Of a stretch of 36,323 nt of DNA, positions 15,392 to 22,741 are shown piece after piece; position 1 is the stretch's first letter; every line of letters begins with the position of its first letter. The DNA comes from CAKXIK01 sp050947015 (GTDB taxonomy: Bacteria; Bacillota; Clostridia; Oscillospirales; Acutalibacteraceae). Below the pieces are notes generated by a model. The model searched no databases. It saw nothing but the letters and a program-made list of their open reading frames with translations, and was not told where the DNA came from. A program made the position numbers and the translations under genes. The DNA is taken from contig JBMNVT010000022.1 in assembly GCA_050947015.1 (NCBI GenBank), positions 1 through 36,323 on the forward strand, in the 5' to 3' direction.

Positions 15392-16384
15392 TCAAAATTC
15401 ATCCCATTCCGCCGCAAAGCCGGGACGGTCAAACGGAATCTGTGTCTGAATACGCAGCGCGCCGGTTTCGGCATCCACCGTGTGCAGCGTTACCGAACAG
15501 GAACGTTCGTTAGCGGCCAAAATCATTGTCTCGTCTTTCGTAAATTCCAAATGACGCGGCCAATGACCTCCGCAGGGATACTGTGCGGTCTGTATCAGCG
15601 TGCCGTCCAAAGCTGCGAAAAACAGCGCAATGGTGTCTGCTCCGCGGTTCGCCGCATACAATCGTTTTCCATCCCGCGTAATCAGCAGTGCGGAACCAAA
15701 GCTTTCTCCTTGATACCCCTGCGGAAGAGTGGAAACAGCCTGCTTCAGCCGCATCGCACCGGACTCCGGCACATAATCCAGCACAAAAATTTCATTTGAG
15801 TATTCTGTAACCGCGTATACCGTGCGGCCTCCCGGATGAAATTTCAGGTGCCGAGGCCCGCTTCCCTGTGGCAGCTGGCAAAAGGGCGCCTCATCATTTG
15901 GAGCAAAAGAGCCGTCCGCCGCCACGCGGGAGACGTAAATTCTATTCTGGTCGATAGCTGCCGTCAGCAGAAAACGACCGTTTGGCGATAAAACGCAGCA
16001 ATGTGCGCGCGGCGTTCCCGGCTCACCCAGCCCAATCATCCTGTCGGTGCGAACGGCGCCAAAACTGCTGTGCCCGACAGAAAGCGCAACAACCTGTCCG
16101 TTGCCATAGCAACTGCCATATAGCGTTTTTGTTTGCTCGCAATACCAGAGATGACACAATGCCGCGCCGGAAATCTCCAGACGGTCAATTTCCCTCAGCT
16201 CCCGGTCAAGGCGCACAAAAGAGCTTGCATCATTCCCCTCAAACACTGTAAAAACACCGTCTTTTTGCGGCACACAAAATGTAGCCCGCAAAATTGACTC
16301 CGCTTTCAGCCTTTGTATGGAACCGTTATCCTCCAGCACACAGCAGGCAATTTCGGTATCTCCGGAAATCAATAGTTTTTTCAA
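15392..16384 (-). CDS. Lactonase family protein (6-phosphogluconolactonase-like beta-propeller)
   Basis: Seven-bladed propeller of the Pgl/lactonase family, which hydrolyses 6-phosphogluconolactone in characterised members; the substrate is uncertain for many homologues. Typical motifs: GTPRAHCCVLSPNGRFLLTA, GSGPRHLKFHPGGRTVYAV and ARHLEF-type repeats (GHWPRHLEFTKDETMILAAN), each marking a blade. The protein is 330 residues, usual for the family. The frame opens at an ATG at 16408, but AAAGGAG (16402-16396) overlaps that start, so the TTG at 16384 (reading MKKLLISGDTE) is the better choice. It follows dUTPase by 27 bases and ends close to the DUF1858 promoter. Confidence 0.85.
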   Translation of the reverse strand: MKKLLISGDTEIACCVLEDNGSIQRLKAESILRATFCVPQKDGVFTVFEGNDASSFVRLDRELREIDRLEISGAALCHLWYCEQTKTLYGSCYGNGQVVALSVGHSSFGAVRTDRMIGLGEPGTPRAHCCVLSPNGRFLLTAAIDQNRIYVSRVAADGSFAPNDEAPFCQLPQGSGPRHLKFHPGGRTVYAVTEYSNEIFVLDYVPESGAMRLKQAVSTLPQGYQGESFGSALLITRDGKRLYAANRGADTIALFFAALDGTLIQTAQYPCGGHWPRHLEFTKDETMILAANERSCSVTLHTVDAETGALRIQTQIPFDRPGFAAEWDEF

Positions 16385-16411
16385 CTTGACGGCAACTCCT
16401 TTCCGCACGCC

Positions 16412-16843
16412 TTACCGGCTGCCTGTGGAACCAAAGCCGCCGCGGTCTTTCCCTTCCAGCCGGTCAACCTGTGTAATCGTCAGCGCTTCCATTTTCTTGA
16501 CAATCCGGAACTGGCAGACACGGTCATTTTGTTCGATGACCGTGTCACGGGTCGCATAAACCGGCATGCGCCAGACGTCATTTTCTCCGCAATAGGATTC
16601 ATCTACCACCCCGACGGAATTGACCTGCAAAATGCCCCATTTTTTAAAGGTGGAGCTGCGCGGAGCAATATGCGCCTCGTAACCGCTTGGCAGCTGAACG
16701 GAAATTCCGAGAGAGATCATACGGAAATCGCCCTGATGAAGCTCGATTCGTTCAGCAGCACGCAGATCGATCCAATCTCCCTGTTCTATTTTCTCAATTT
16801 TCTGTAATGCTTTCTCATGATATTTTACCTTGATTTCCGGCAT
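16412..16843 (-). CDS. dut: dUTP diphosphatase (dUTPase)
   Basis: Hydrolyses dUTP to dUMP and diphosphate, keeping uracil out of DNA and feeding thymidylate synthesis. All five motifs of the trimeric family are visible: ISLGISVQLPSG, APRSSTFKKWGI, NSVGVVDESYCGE (catalytic Asp), NDRVCQFRIV and the C-terminal P-loop-like KDRGGFGSTG. Read from ATG 16843 (MPEIKVKYHEKALQ) it is 143 residues, a normal full length. GGGAGGAG (16860-16853) is nine bases before this ATG, so an independent start is well supported. The reading frame is nevertheless open upstream into a cysteine-rich domain, so the cell may make a short form, a long form or both. Confidence 0.93.
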   Translation of the reverse strand: MPEIKVKYHEKALQKIEKIEQGDWIDLRAAERIELHQGDFRMISLGISVQLPSGYEAHIAPRSSTFKKWGILQVNSVGVVDESYCGENDVWRMPVYATRDTVIEQNDRVCQFRIVKKMEALTITQVDRLEGKDRGGFGSTGSR

Positions 16844-17089
16844 TTTCTTTGACTCCTCCCGATTATTCCGGCACAGTCTTTGTACAATCCGATCATAACA
16901 AAAATGCGGGATTGTGCATTCGCTGCAATCCTTGACTCCGTTTTTTAAAATGGTATAATTTCCGCCGCAGTCTGCATGAGCATACAGCGGGCAATAGCAA
17001 AACAGACAGGAAAACGCATCCTCTCTGCCGCTTGCCCGGTGGCAGGGGAAATATTCACAGTTCCTGTTTTGAAAAAACTGATAAGACAT
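16412..17089 (-). CDS. Cysteine-rich small domain in frame with dUTPase (possible fusion or long form)
   Basis: From ATG 17089, residues 1-82 match the cysteine-rich small domain family (PF04071 by recollection): YQFFQNRNCEYFPCH, SCLFCYCPLYAHADCGGNY and NGVKDCSECTIPHFCYD. Ten cysteines in this stretch suggest zinc or Fe-S binding; the family's function is unknown. Normally it is a separate protein of 80-100 residues. Here no stop separates it from dUTPase: NREESKK runs directly into MPEIK. The result is either a 225-residue fusion or two products from nested starts in one frame. An AGGAAAGG lies 12 bases before ATG 17089. An ATG at 17125 is further upstream but has no ribosome binding site I can see. 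Confidence 0.7.
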   Translation of the reverse strand: MSYQFFQNRNCEYFPCHRASGREDAFSCLFCYCPLYAHADCGGNYTILKNGVKDCSECTIPHFCYDRIVQRLCRNNREESKKMPEIKVKYHEKALQKIEKIEQGDWIDLRAAERIELHQGDFRMISLGISVQLPSGYEAHIAPRSSTFKKWGILQVNSVGVVDESYCGENDVWRMPVYATRDTVIEQNDRVCQFRIVKKMEALTITQVDRLEGKDRGGFGSTGSR

Positions 17090-17149
17090 GAACAGCACAA
17101 GCCTTTCCTGAGAATAAAGCGGCAAAGGTCGCGAACGCTTTCACTTCTT

Positions 17150-17908
17150 CTATTTTATCGTTTCCCTCTCCGGATTGCAAGCAGCTTCATATAAATAAGC
17201 GTTTCCCCTCTTGCCGATTCGTTTCACGGTTCCCAGCTCTGTCAAAATCAAAAGAGTAACCTGCGCTGCCGAACGGGAGATTCGTGCGGCTTGCGCAAAC
17301 ACGGAGCTGTCAAACGTTTCCGGCAGGCCCTGCGGTACAAAAGCTGAGAAATTTTCCGCCCGTTCCAGCTTCCATTCTCGCTGAAGGCTTTCCGGAATCC
17401 GGTCGTATTTTTCTGCGCGGTTCTTTTTTTGAAGCCCGTATCCGTTCAGCAGCCTGTATTCCTCCGCAGTCAGTTCCACAACACGAAACGAAAGATTTTG
17501 ATTCCGCAGAAAGGCTTTGACCCGGTACAGCTCCGCAAAAAAGGAATACACCGTACCGCAGCGAAACCATCTCCCCTGCTGAACCACCTCTCCGGTTTGC
17601 GGATCTATCCAGTTCAAGCGCTTGCGCACAACAACCGGATAGACAACCGTAACATGACACACCGGCAAAAAAGCTTGAAGTTTGGGGCGAAGTTTGTCAA
17701 ACTGCCTCGTTTGAATTTCATAAATCCCATTTTTCCCAACGGCGTCAGCCACAAACCTGCCCAGCGAAATTTCATGATTATCTCCATAGGGTTCATAATA
17801 GCGTTTCAGCACTGCATGAATCGTTTTTTCCCCCAATGTCCCAATCCCGCTCCGCTCCCTGTTTTGCAGCACATAATCGCGTGCCTGCTGAAACAAATCA
17901 TCTTCCAC
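17150..17908 (-). CDS. Uncharacterised protein with PD-(D/E)XK-like core and C-terminal winged helix
   Basis: I recall similar unnamed proteins from Clostridia but know no function. The core GIGTLGEKTIHAVLKRYYEP, then RFVADAVGKNGIYEIQTRQF and VTVVYPVVVRKR, has the order E, D, ExQ and a hydrophobic strand with basic residues, which resembles a PD-(D/E)XK nuclease-type fold (inference). The middle includes WIDPQTGEV and EEYRLLNGYG. The last 55 residues look like a winged helix: DSSVFAQAARISRSAAQVTL, then ELGTVKRIGKRGNAYLYE. The frame is open to 18127. I chose GTG 17908, nine bases after AAAGGG, because it leaves about 20 residues before the conserved core; ATGs at 17935 and 17983 are alternatives. 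It is 60 bases upstream of the cysteine-rich/dUTPase frame, same strand. Confidence 0.75.
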   Translation of the reverse strand: MEDDLFQQARDYVLQNRERSGIGTLGEKTIHAVLKRYYEPYGDNHEISLGRFVADAVGKNGIYEIQTRQFDKLRPKLQAFLPVCHVTVVYPVVVRKRLNWIDPQTGEVVQQGRWFRCGTVYSFFAELYRVKAFLRNQNLSFRVVELTAEEYRLLNGYGLQKKNRAEKYDRIPESLQREWKLERAENFSAFVPQGLPETFDSSVFAQAARISRSAAQVTLLILTELGTVKRIGKRGNAYLYEAACNPERETIK

Positions 17909-17998
17909 CGTTTCAAACCCTTTCTGCCGCATCATAAGTTCGGAAAAGTCCTTCGTATTTAGAAACAATTTATTCACAAACATACATCTAATGTACGC

Positions 17999-18027
17999 TA
18001 TAATAATAAAATATGCATTAATGTAAA
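17999..18027. promoter_or_regulatory. Overlapping divergent promoter region (nuclease-like gene and MATE gene)
   Basis: Plus strand: TATAAT at 17999-18004 with a weak -35. Minus strand: TTTACA (18027-18022), 16 bases and TATTAT (18005-18000). The two -10 boxes overlap almost completely, so polymerase could not occupy both at once. Confidence 0.4.
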
Positions 18028-18038
18028 GGGGAATCTTT

Positions 18039-19415
18039 ATGGAACAGAACGAACGGTTGGCACGGGAAAGCATTCCCCGGCTTTTGCTGAGGCTTTCGCT
18101 GCCCGCTGTTACCGCCCAGGTTATCAATGCGCTTTACAATATTGTGGATCGCATGTACATCGGCAGAATTGCCGTTATCGGAACAGACGCGCTGACCGGC
18201 GTCGGGATCACTTTTCCGATCATCATGATTATTTCCGCATTTGCTTCTCTGATTGGCATGGGCGGCGCCCCGTTTACCTCGATTAAGATGGGGCAAAAGG
18301 ATTCCGAGGGCGCGGAACGAATTCTCGGAAACTGTACGACGCTGCTGGTTACTGTCTCCGTTATCTTAACGGTTGTGCTGCTGTTTGTCAAGCAGCCGCT
18401 GCTTTATCTGTTCGGCGCCAGCGACGCAACCTTTCTTTATGCAAATGATTACCTGTCCATTTATCTGATCGGCACGCTGGCCGTTCAGCTCTCGCTTGGA
18501 TTAAACACATTTATTACAGCGCAGGGATTTGCCTCTACCGCCATGGCAACCGTCCTGATCGGCGCGATTTGCAATATCGTGCTGGACCCGATTTTTATTT
18601 TCCTGCTTGGAATGGGTGTCAAGGGCGCTGCGCTGGCAACTATTATTTCACAAACAGTTTCTGCCGTATGGGTTATCGTTTTTCTGAACGGAAAAAAAGC
18701 GGCACTCCGAATCCGGCGCAAATTTCTTGCGTTCATTTGTCCGGATACCGGTCGCGTGCTGGCTTTGGGGCTTTCACCTTTTATCATGCAGTCAACAGAA
18801 AGTCTGATTCAGATTTGCTTTAATATTACGCTCAAGCAATTTGGTACAGATTTGGATATTGGCGCGATGGTTATTCTAACCAGTGTAATGCAGATGGTTT
18901 TGATGCCGCTTACCGGTGTTACGCAAGGTGCTCAGCCGATCATTGGTTACAATTACGGCGCCAAAAATTACGTCCGGGTAAAAAGTACCATTAAATACAT
19001 GGTTGCCATCTGCTGCAGCTACGCCGTTGTCGTTTGGGCAATCTGCATTTTTTTCCCGAGGATCCCCTGCTCAATCTTTTCCGGCGACGAACGTCTTGTT
19101 CCGCTGGCGGCCGGTTATATGAAAACTTTTTGTTTCGGAATTCTTCTGTTCGGCCTGCAGATTGCTTTTCAAAATTCCTTTGTTGCGCTTGGGAATGCAA
19201 AATATTCCATCTTTCTTGCACTTTTGCGGAAGATCGTCCTGCTGATTCCGCTGACACTGATCCTTCCGCGCGTCGGATTCGGTGTTTACGGCGTTTTTCT
19301 CTCAGAACCGATTGCTGATATTTGCGCCGCGCTGACAACAACGATCATTTTTCTGCTTTCTGCCAGAAAATTTTTAAATCCTGTCAGCGTCAGCACGCGC
19401 CGGTCAAACGAATAG
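18039..19415 (+). CDS. MATE family efflux transporter
   Basis: Twelve-segment multidrug/toxin extrusion transporter, 458 residues, probably driven by a sodium or proton gradient. Family features: the N-terminal ESIPRLLLRLSLPAVTAQVI, IVDRMYIGRIAVIGTDALTG in the first loop, GMGGAPFTSIKMGQKD, and in the second half MPLTGVTQGAQPIIGYNYGA. The two pseudo-symmetrical halves are evident. The substrate cannot be inferred. AAAGGGGAA lies seven bases before the ATG. mntP follows after 58 bases without a visible terminator, so the two are probably co-transcribed. Confidence 0.93.
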   Translation: MEQNERLARESIPRLLLRLSLPAVTAQVINALYNIVDRMYIGRIAVIGTDALTGVGITFPIIMIISAFASLIGMGGAPFTSIKMGQKDSEGAERILGNCTTLLVTVSVILTVVLLFVKQPLLYLFGASDATFLYANDYLSIYLIGTLAVQLSLGLNTFITAQGFASTAMATVLIGAICNIVLDPIFIFLLGMGVKGAALATIISQTVSAVWVIVFLNGKKAALRIRRKFLAFICPDTGRVLALGLSPFIMQSTESLIQICFNITLKQFGTDLDIGAMVILTSVMQMVLMPLTGVTQGAQPIIGYNYGAKNYVRVKSTIKYMVAICCSYAVVVWAICIFFPRIPCSIFSGDERLVPLAAGYMKTFCFGILLFGLQIAFQNSFVALGNAKYSIFLALLRKIVLLIPLTLILPRVGFGVYGVFLSEPIADICAALTTTIIFLLSARKFLNPVSVSTRRSNE

Positions 19416-19473
19416 CCGTCCGGTCTCTTCAGAATTAATCCTTATGTTAAAAAATTGGAGGATGGTTGTTGGA

Positions 19474-20076
19474 ATGGATGTTGTTTCTTTACTTGGAATT
19501 TCTGTAGGATTGGCTATGGATGCTTTTGCAGTTTCGATTTCCAACGGCGCCACTTACCGGGACGCAACCGCAAAAGACGCTTTGAAAACCGGCACTTTTT
19601 TTGGTGTATTTCAGGCGGTAATGCCTATGATCGGGTGGATCGCCGGCACAGCATTTACGCAGTTTATCACCAATGTGGACCATTGGATCGCCCTGATTCT
19701 CTTGGGATACCTTGGTGGCAGGATGCTGTTTGAGGCTTTAAAAAAGGGACGAGAAAAAGCAAATCCCTGTGAAAAAAGCAGTACTGAGTTGCCCGGATAC
19801 CTCCCGGTTCGTTCTCTCTTGACGCTGGCCGTCGCCACGAGCATTGATGCGCTTGCCACCGGTCTGCTGCTGCCGTCCGCGGTGGGAGCCGACACCCTCC
19901 TTTTGATGCTGATTTCTGTGGGTACTATCGGTCTGATAACGTTTTTCATCAGCGTTGGCGGAGTCTATATCGGCAAAAAGTTCGGTGAGCTTTTCAGCAG
20001 TAAAGCAGAAATATTCGGAGGTGCTGTCCTGATTCTGATTGGCGTCAAAATTTTTGCAGAACATATGTTTTTCTGA
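19474..20076 (+). CDS. mntP: Manganese efflux pump MntP
   Basis: Six-segment membrane exporter that protects against excess manganese. Two repeats carry the key aspartates: SVGLAMDAFAVSISNG near residues 10-25 and VATSIDALATGLLLPSA near residues 121-137. Length from ATG 19474 is 200, slightly above the usual 180-190, because a charged loop (LKKGREKANPCEKSSTEL) joins the halves. The frame is open from 19444, but GGAGGA at 19457-19462 serves ATG 19474. No yybP-ykoY manganese riboswitch fits in the 58 bases before it. It ends at a strong bidirectional terminator. Confidence 0.93.
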   Translation: MDVVSLLGISVGLAMDAFAVSISNGATYRDATAKDALKTGTFFGVFQAVMPMIGWIAGTAFTQFITNVDHWIALILLGYLGGRMLFEALKKGREKANPCEKSSTELPGYLPVRSLLTLAVATSIDALATGLLLPSAVGADTLLLMLISVGTIGLITFFISVGGVYIGKKFGELFSSKAEIFGGAVLILIGVKIFAEHMFF

Positions 20077-20117
20077 AAAAAGCCTTCGGCGGTTGTGAAA
20101 CCGCCGAAGGCTTTTTT
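20076..20117 (+). terminator. Bidirectional terminator between mntP and dpaB
   Basis: AAAAAAGCCTTCGGCGG and CCGCCGAAGGCTTTTTT form a 17-bp perfect stem with an 8-base loop, serving both convergent genes. Confidence 0.92.
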
Positions 20118-20716
20118 CAATTGTTAGCCTGGTGTACGCGCGGCGGCAGAATCATCGGCTCCAGCTGGCGGTATTCCAGCGCTTCCTGAACGGACTGCGG
20201 AACCAGTTCAAAATCTGCGACCAGCGAATTTGGTTTTCCAAAAGGAGCATCCTGGGCAAACGGAACGAAATAATAATGCTTTGTATTCATCAGCCTGCCA
20301 AGGTTTTGTGCAGAGGCTGCCAGCGCATCGTTGGTGGAAACGGCCACAAGGACCGGTCTGGCTCCGCGCAGATGAGATTTGACCGCCATGGTAACGCTGG
20401 TATCTGTAATTCCGTTGGCCAGCTTTGCAAGGGTGTTCCCGGTACAGGGAGCCACAAGCATCAAATCCGTCATTTTTTGAGGGCCGATCGGTTCCGCCTG
20501 CTCAATGGTTAAAATCGCTTTTTGTCCTGCAATGGATTCCGCTTCCCTCACGAAATCCTCTGCCTTTCCAAATCGCGTATCAATGGAAGCGGCGTTCTGC
20601 GAAAAAATCGGCAAAATGGAATATCCCGCGTCGGCCAGCGCCCTCATTGCGGCCAATGCGCGGGCAAACGTGCAGAATGACCCGCAAAGTGCAAATCCAA
20701 TTGTTGCATTGCTCAT
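20117..20716 (-). CDS. dpaB: Dipicolinate synthase subunit B (SpoVFB/DpaB)
   Basis: Flavoprotein-like subunit of dipicolinate synthase, which makes the pyridine-2,6-dicarboxylic acid of the spore core. The N-terminus TIGFALCGSFCTFARALAAM and the FMN-type segment DLMLVAPCTGNTLAKLANGI are hallmarks, with PVLVAVSTNDALAASAQNLG following. Length 199 matches the Bacillus protein. It follows dpaA by 32 bases on the same strand, the usual order. Its end overlaps the first base of the shared terminator. Expression is probably in the mother cell, late in sporulation. Confidence 0.95.
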   Translation of the reverse strand: MSNATIGFALCGSFCTFARALAAMRALADAGYSILPIFSQNAASIDTRFGKAEDFVREAESIAGQKAILTIEQAEPIGPQKMTDLMLVAPCTGNTLAKLANGITDTSVTMAVKSHLRGARPVLVAVSTNDALAASAQNLGRLMNTKHYYFVPFAQDAPFGKPNSLVADFELVPQSVQEALEYRQLEPMILPPRVHQANN

Positions 20717-20748
20717 GGTGCTTCATGCCTTTCTGAATCCGGCGCATA

Positions 20749-21609
20749 TCATTCGCCGTGCAGCATTGAATAAATTGCCTGCTTAATAATAATACCGGCT
20801 GTTTGCGGGGCCACCTTTCCCGGCAGGCTTTGCGCAAGCATAACCGGAATGTTCAGACGTTCCGCAGCCTCCAGATCAATGCCATACGGCGGTGACGCCA
20901 GCTCGATAAACAAAGCGGACGGTGCTGCCGCCGCGAGCGTTCGTGCGTCAAAAACAAGCGACGGAATGGTATTAAAGATAATGTCATATTGTCCGCTTTC
21001 CCGGATGAGTTCGGTTTTGACCGGCCGCATTCCTTCACTTTCAATCCACGCCAGCTGCTCCGGACGGCGCGCCGAAACCGAAACCACCGCACCCATGGCA
21101 TGCAGAATTCTGGAAAGAACACGCCCGATTCTTCCATAGCCTGCTACAAGGCAGTGCGAACCGTGAATCGTAGCAGGAAGCTCCTGCATGGCAATCTGTA
21201 CGGCGCCCTCTGCTGTTGGAATCGCATTTCTGACCGCCAGATCCTCACGGTCAAAATAATCGTGAATCTCCAGTGCGTCCCAAAAACCACCGTGTGGCAG
21301 CTTTTGCGCCTGCCCACAAAAAATAGGTTTCCCCTGCAGCTGCTCCGCCAGAAAATCATCCATTGGCAAAGGTTCAGCCGCATATGGAGCAAAAACAGTC
21401 AGGCCATCCCGGGTAACCGGCAGAGGCAGAATAATATGTGTGCTCTGCTCCACCGCTCGGCGCAAATCGGTCTTTCGCACAATTGTCGAAAAAGAATACT
21501 CATCCAGCGCAGCTGCATAAACGAAGTATCCGTCCTGCGCAATGGACTGCGCCAGATAAGCTTGACGCAAATCTCCTCCGATGACAGCAAAACGATTGAT
21601 TTCCGCCAT
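20749..21609 (-). CDS. dpaA: Dipicolinate synthase subunit A (SpoVFA/DpaA)
   Basis: NAD(P)-binding subunit of dipicolinate synthase. The N-terminal domain has FAVIGGDLRQAYLAQSIAQD; the second Rossmann domain is HCLVAGYGRIGRVLSRIL near residues 153-170, followed by VSARRPEQLAWIESEGM. DIIFNTIPSLVFDARTL and ASPPYGIDLEAAE complete the family pattern. The start chosen is ATG 21609, after GAAAGGGG at nine bases; the ATG at 21630 precedes that site. Length is 286. Neighbouring lysine-pathway genes that accompany spoVF in Bacillus (asd, dapG, dapA) are absent here. A sigma-K-like promoter lies upstream. Confidence 0.95.
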   Translation of the reverse strand: MAEINRFAVIGGDLRQAYLAQSIAQDGYFVYAAALDEYSFSTIVRKTDLRRAVEQSTHIILPLPVTRDGLTVFAPYAAEPLPMDDFLAEQLQGKPIFCGQAQKLPHGGFWDALEIHDYFDREDLAVRNAIPTAEGAVQIAMQELPATIHGSHCLVAGYGRIGRVLSRILHAMGAVVSVSARRPEQLAWIESEGMRPVKTELIRESGQYDIIFNTIPSLVFDARTLAAAAPSALFIELASPPYGIDLEAAERLNIPVMLAQSLPGKVAPQTAGIIIKQAIYSMLHGE

Positions 21610-21651
21610 ATTCTCTGCCCCTTTCTTCACTTCTGTTCATTGCGGTCCCTT

Positions 21652-21679
21652 CATCATATGTTTTTTGCTTTGAAAATGT
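21652..21679 (-). promoter_or_regulatory. Sigma-K-like promoter of dpaAB
   Basis: On the minus strand, AC (21679-21678), 17 bases and CATATGATG (21660-21652), close to the sigma-K pattern AC...CATAnnnTA with one mismatch. spoVF of Bacillus is known to be a sigma-K gene. Short consensus, so moderate confidence. Confidence 0.5.
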
Positions 21680-21681
21680 GA

Positions 21682-21731
21682 ATAAAAAGAAAAATGCCTT
21701 CGCAGGTTTTTGTAAACACTGGAGAAGGCAA
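21682..21731 (-). terminator. Terminator of the PhnP-like hydrolase gene
   Basis: TGCCTTC and GAAGGCA enclose a 22-base loop and are followed on the minus strand by TTTTTCTTTTT. It separates this gene from the dpaA promoter. Confidence 0.6.
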
Positions 21732-21744
21732 AACAGAGATCTTT

Positions 21745-22593
21745 TTAAAATTCAATTGTCATTCCGTCGTAGGAAATCTGAACCCCGGAGTCCTTTGCAA
21801 TTTCCTTCATGCGATCATACACCGCGGTACCGTTGTGCGAAAAATGATTGGAAACAAAGATTGTTTTTTCATCTGCACAGCCGTTTTCCAGCATCCATCG
21901 GCGGATTTGCAGATTTTCATCAAAGCCCATATGTCCATGCGACCAGCTGATCGCACCGAATGTGCAGTCCAGACTGACCGCATCCAGCCTTTTGTCACGC
22001 AGAAAATCAAATGTTTCCGGCAGAAATACCCCGGTGTCATGTGCATAAAGCAGACGCTTTCCATCTTTTTCGATCAAGTAAAACAAAGCCTGCTCCGTTG
22101 TCATATGGTCGGAAAGCAGCGGTGTAATTTGGTATTCACCGGCTGAAAACGTTTCAAACGGATGAACGGCACACAACGACAACCATGGTTTCCAGCCTTT
22201 TTGAGCTTTCTTCCCGTAAACGCTGTACAGCGATGCATTCATTTGCTGAATGACTTCTTCATTTCCGTAAATCTGCAGAACCGGCATTTTATCTGAATCA
22301 ACGGCATGAGCATACGGCGGCATTTTCAGCAACAGATCCAACGGGTAAAAGTGATCTTCATGTGAGTGAGTAATGAGAAGCTGCTCTATTTGATTCAGCC
22401 TTACGCCATGCTGCAGGCTGTGCCAATAAGTATCGGCCGGAAAATCGATCAGCAGGCAGTCATCCACCATGCTTTGCGAGCGGGTTCGAATGTTTTTTCC
22501 TCCCAACTGTTCTGCTTCACGGCAATATTGGCAATCACAAAACAACGCCGGCCAGCCTTCTGCCGCGGCAGTGCCCAAAAATTGAAGTTTCAT
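21745..22593 (-). CDS. MBL-fold metallo-hydrolase, PhnP-like
   Basis: Metal-dependent hydrolase of the PhnP/RNase Z side of the fold; members act on cyclic phosphodiesters. The N-terminal LGTAAAEGWPALFCDCQYC holds a cysteine cluster that in PhnP binds a structural zinc. The active-site motif THSHEDHFYPLDLL lies near residues 75-88. Later ligands are LLSDHM, YAHDTG and SNHFSHNG. At 282 residues it is slightly longer than PhnP. No phosphonate genes are nearby, so the substrate is unknown. It is a single-gene unit with its own promoter and terminator. AAAGGA lies upstream of the ATG. Confidence 0.88.
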   Translation of the reverse strand: MKLQFLGTAAAEGWPALFCDCQYCREAEQLGGKNIRTRSQSMVDDCLLIDFPADTYWHSLQHGVRLNQIEQLLITHSHEDHFYPLDLLLKMPPYAHAVDSDKMPVLQIYGNEEVIQQMNASLYSVYGKKAQKGWKPWLSLCAVHPFETFSAGEYQITPLLSDHMTTEQALFYLIEKDGKRLLYAHDTGVFLPETFDFLRDKRLDAVSLDCTFGAISWSHGHMGFDENLQIRRWMLENGCADEKTIFVSNHFSHNGTAVYDRMKEIAKDSGVQISYDGMTIEF

Positions 22594-22641
22594 GAAATAC
22601 CTGAATCCTTTCTCTGTTAAATTTTTCGTGGATCCGTGGAT

Positions 22642-22670
22642 ATTATGTCATCATACTGCAAAAACAGCAA
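22642..22670 (-). promoter_or_regulatory. Promoter of the PhnP-like gene
   Basis: On the minus strand, TTGCTG (22670-22665), 17 bases and TGA-CATAAT (ending at 22642). It is back-to-back with the plus-strand promoter at 22679-22707. Confidence 0.55.
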
Positions 22671-22678
22671 AAAAGCAA

Positions 22679-22707
22679 TTGTTGTTTTGCGAATAATCCG
22701 ATATAAT
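22679..22707 (+). promoter_or_regulatory. Promoter of the AI-2E/YtvI-like gene
   Basis: TTGTTG (22679-22684), 17 bases and a perfect TATAAT (22702-22707). The most upstream ATG of the following frame (22706) overlaps this -10 box and is therefore not the start. Confidence 0.6.
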
Positions 22708-22741
22708 GATAAAAAGGATATTGACGAAAGAAGGACAAGCT

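Noticed and set aside
16844..17089. The cysteine-rich stretch as a frameshifted or degraded gene
   Set aside because: The family's cysteines and motifs are intact from ATG 17089 to the dUTPase junction; only a separating stop is missing.
19416..19473. A manganese (yybP-ykoY) riboswitch before mntP
   Set aside because: The gap from the MATE gene is only 58 bases, too short for that riboswitch, and no conserved core is present.
22706..22741. ATG 22706 as the start of the AI-2E/YtvI-like gene
   Set aside because: This ATG is part of the TATAAT box at 22702-22707 and has no ribosome binding site; GTG 22742 follows AAGAAGGA.
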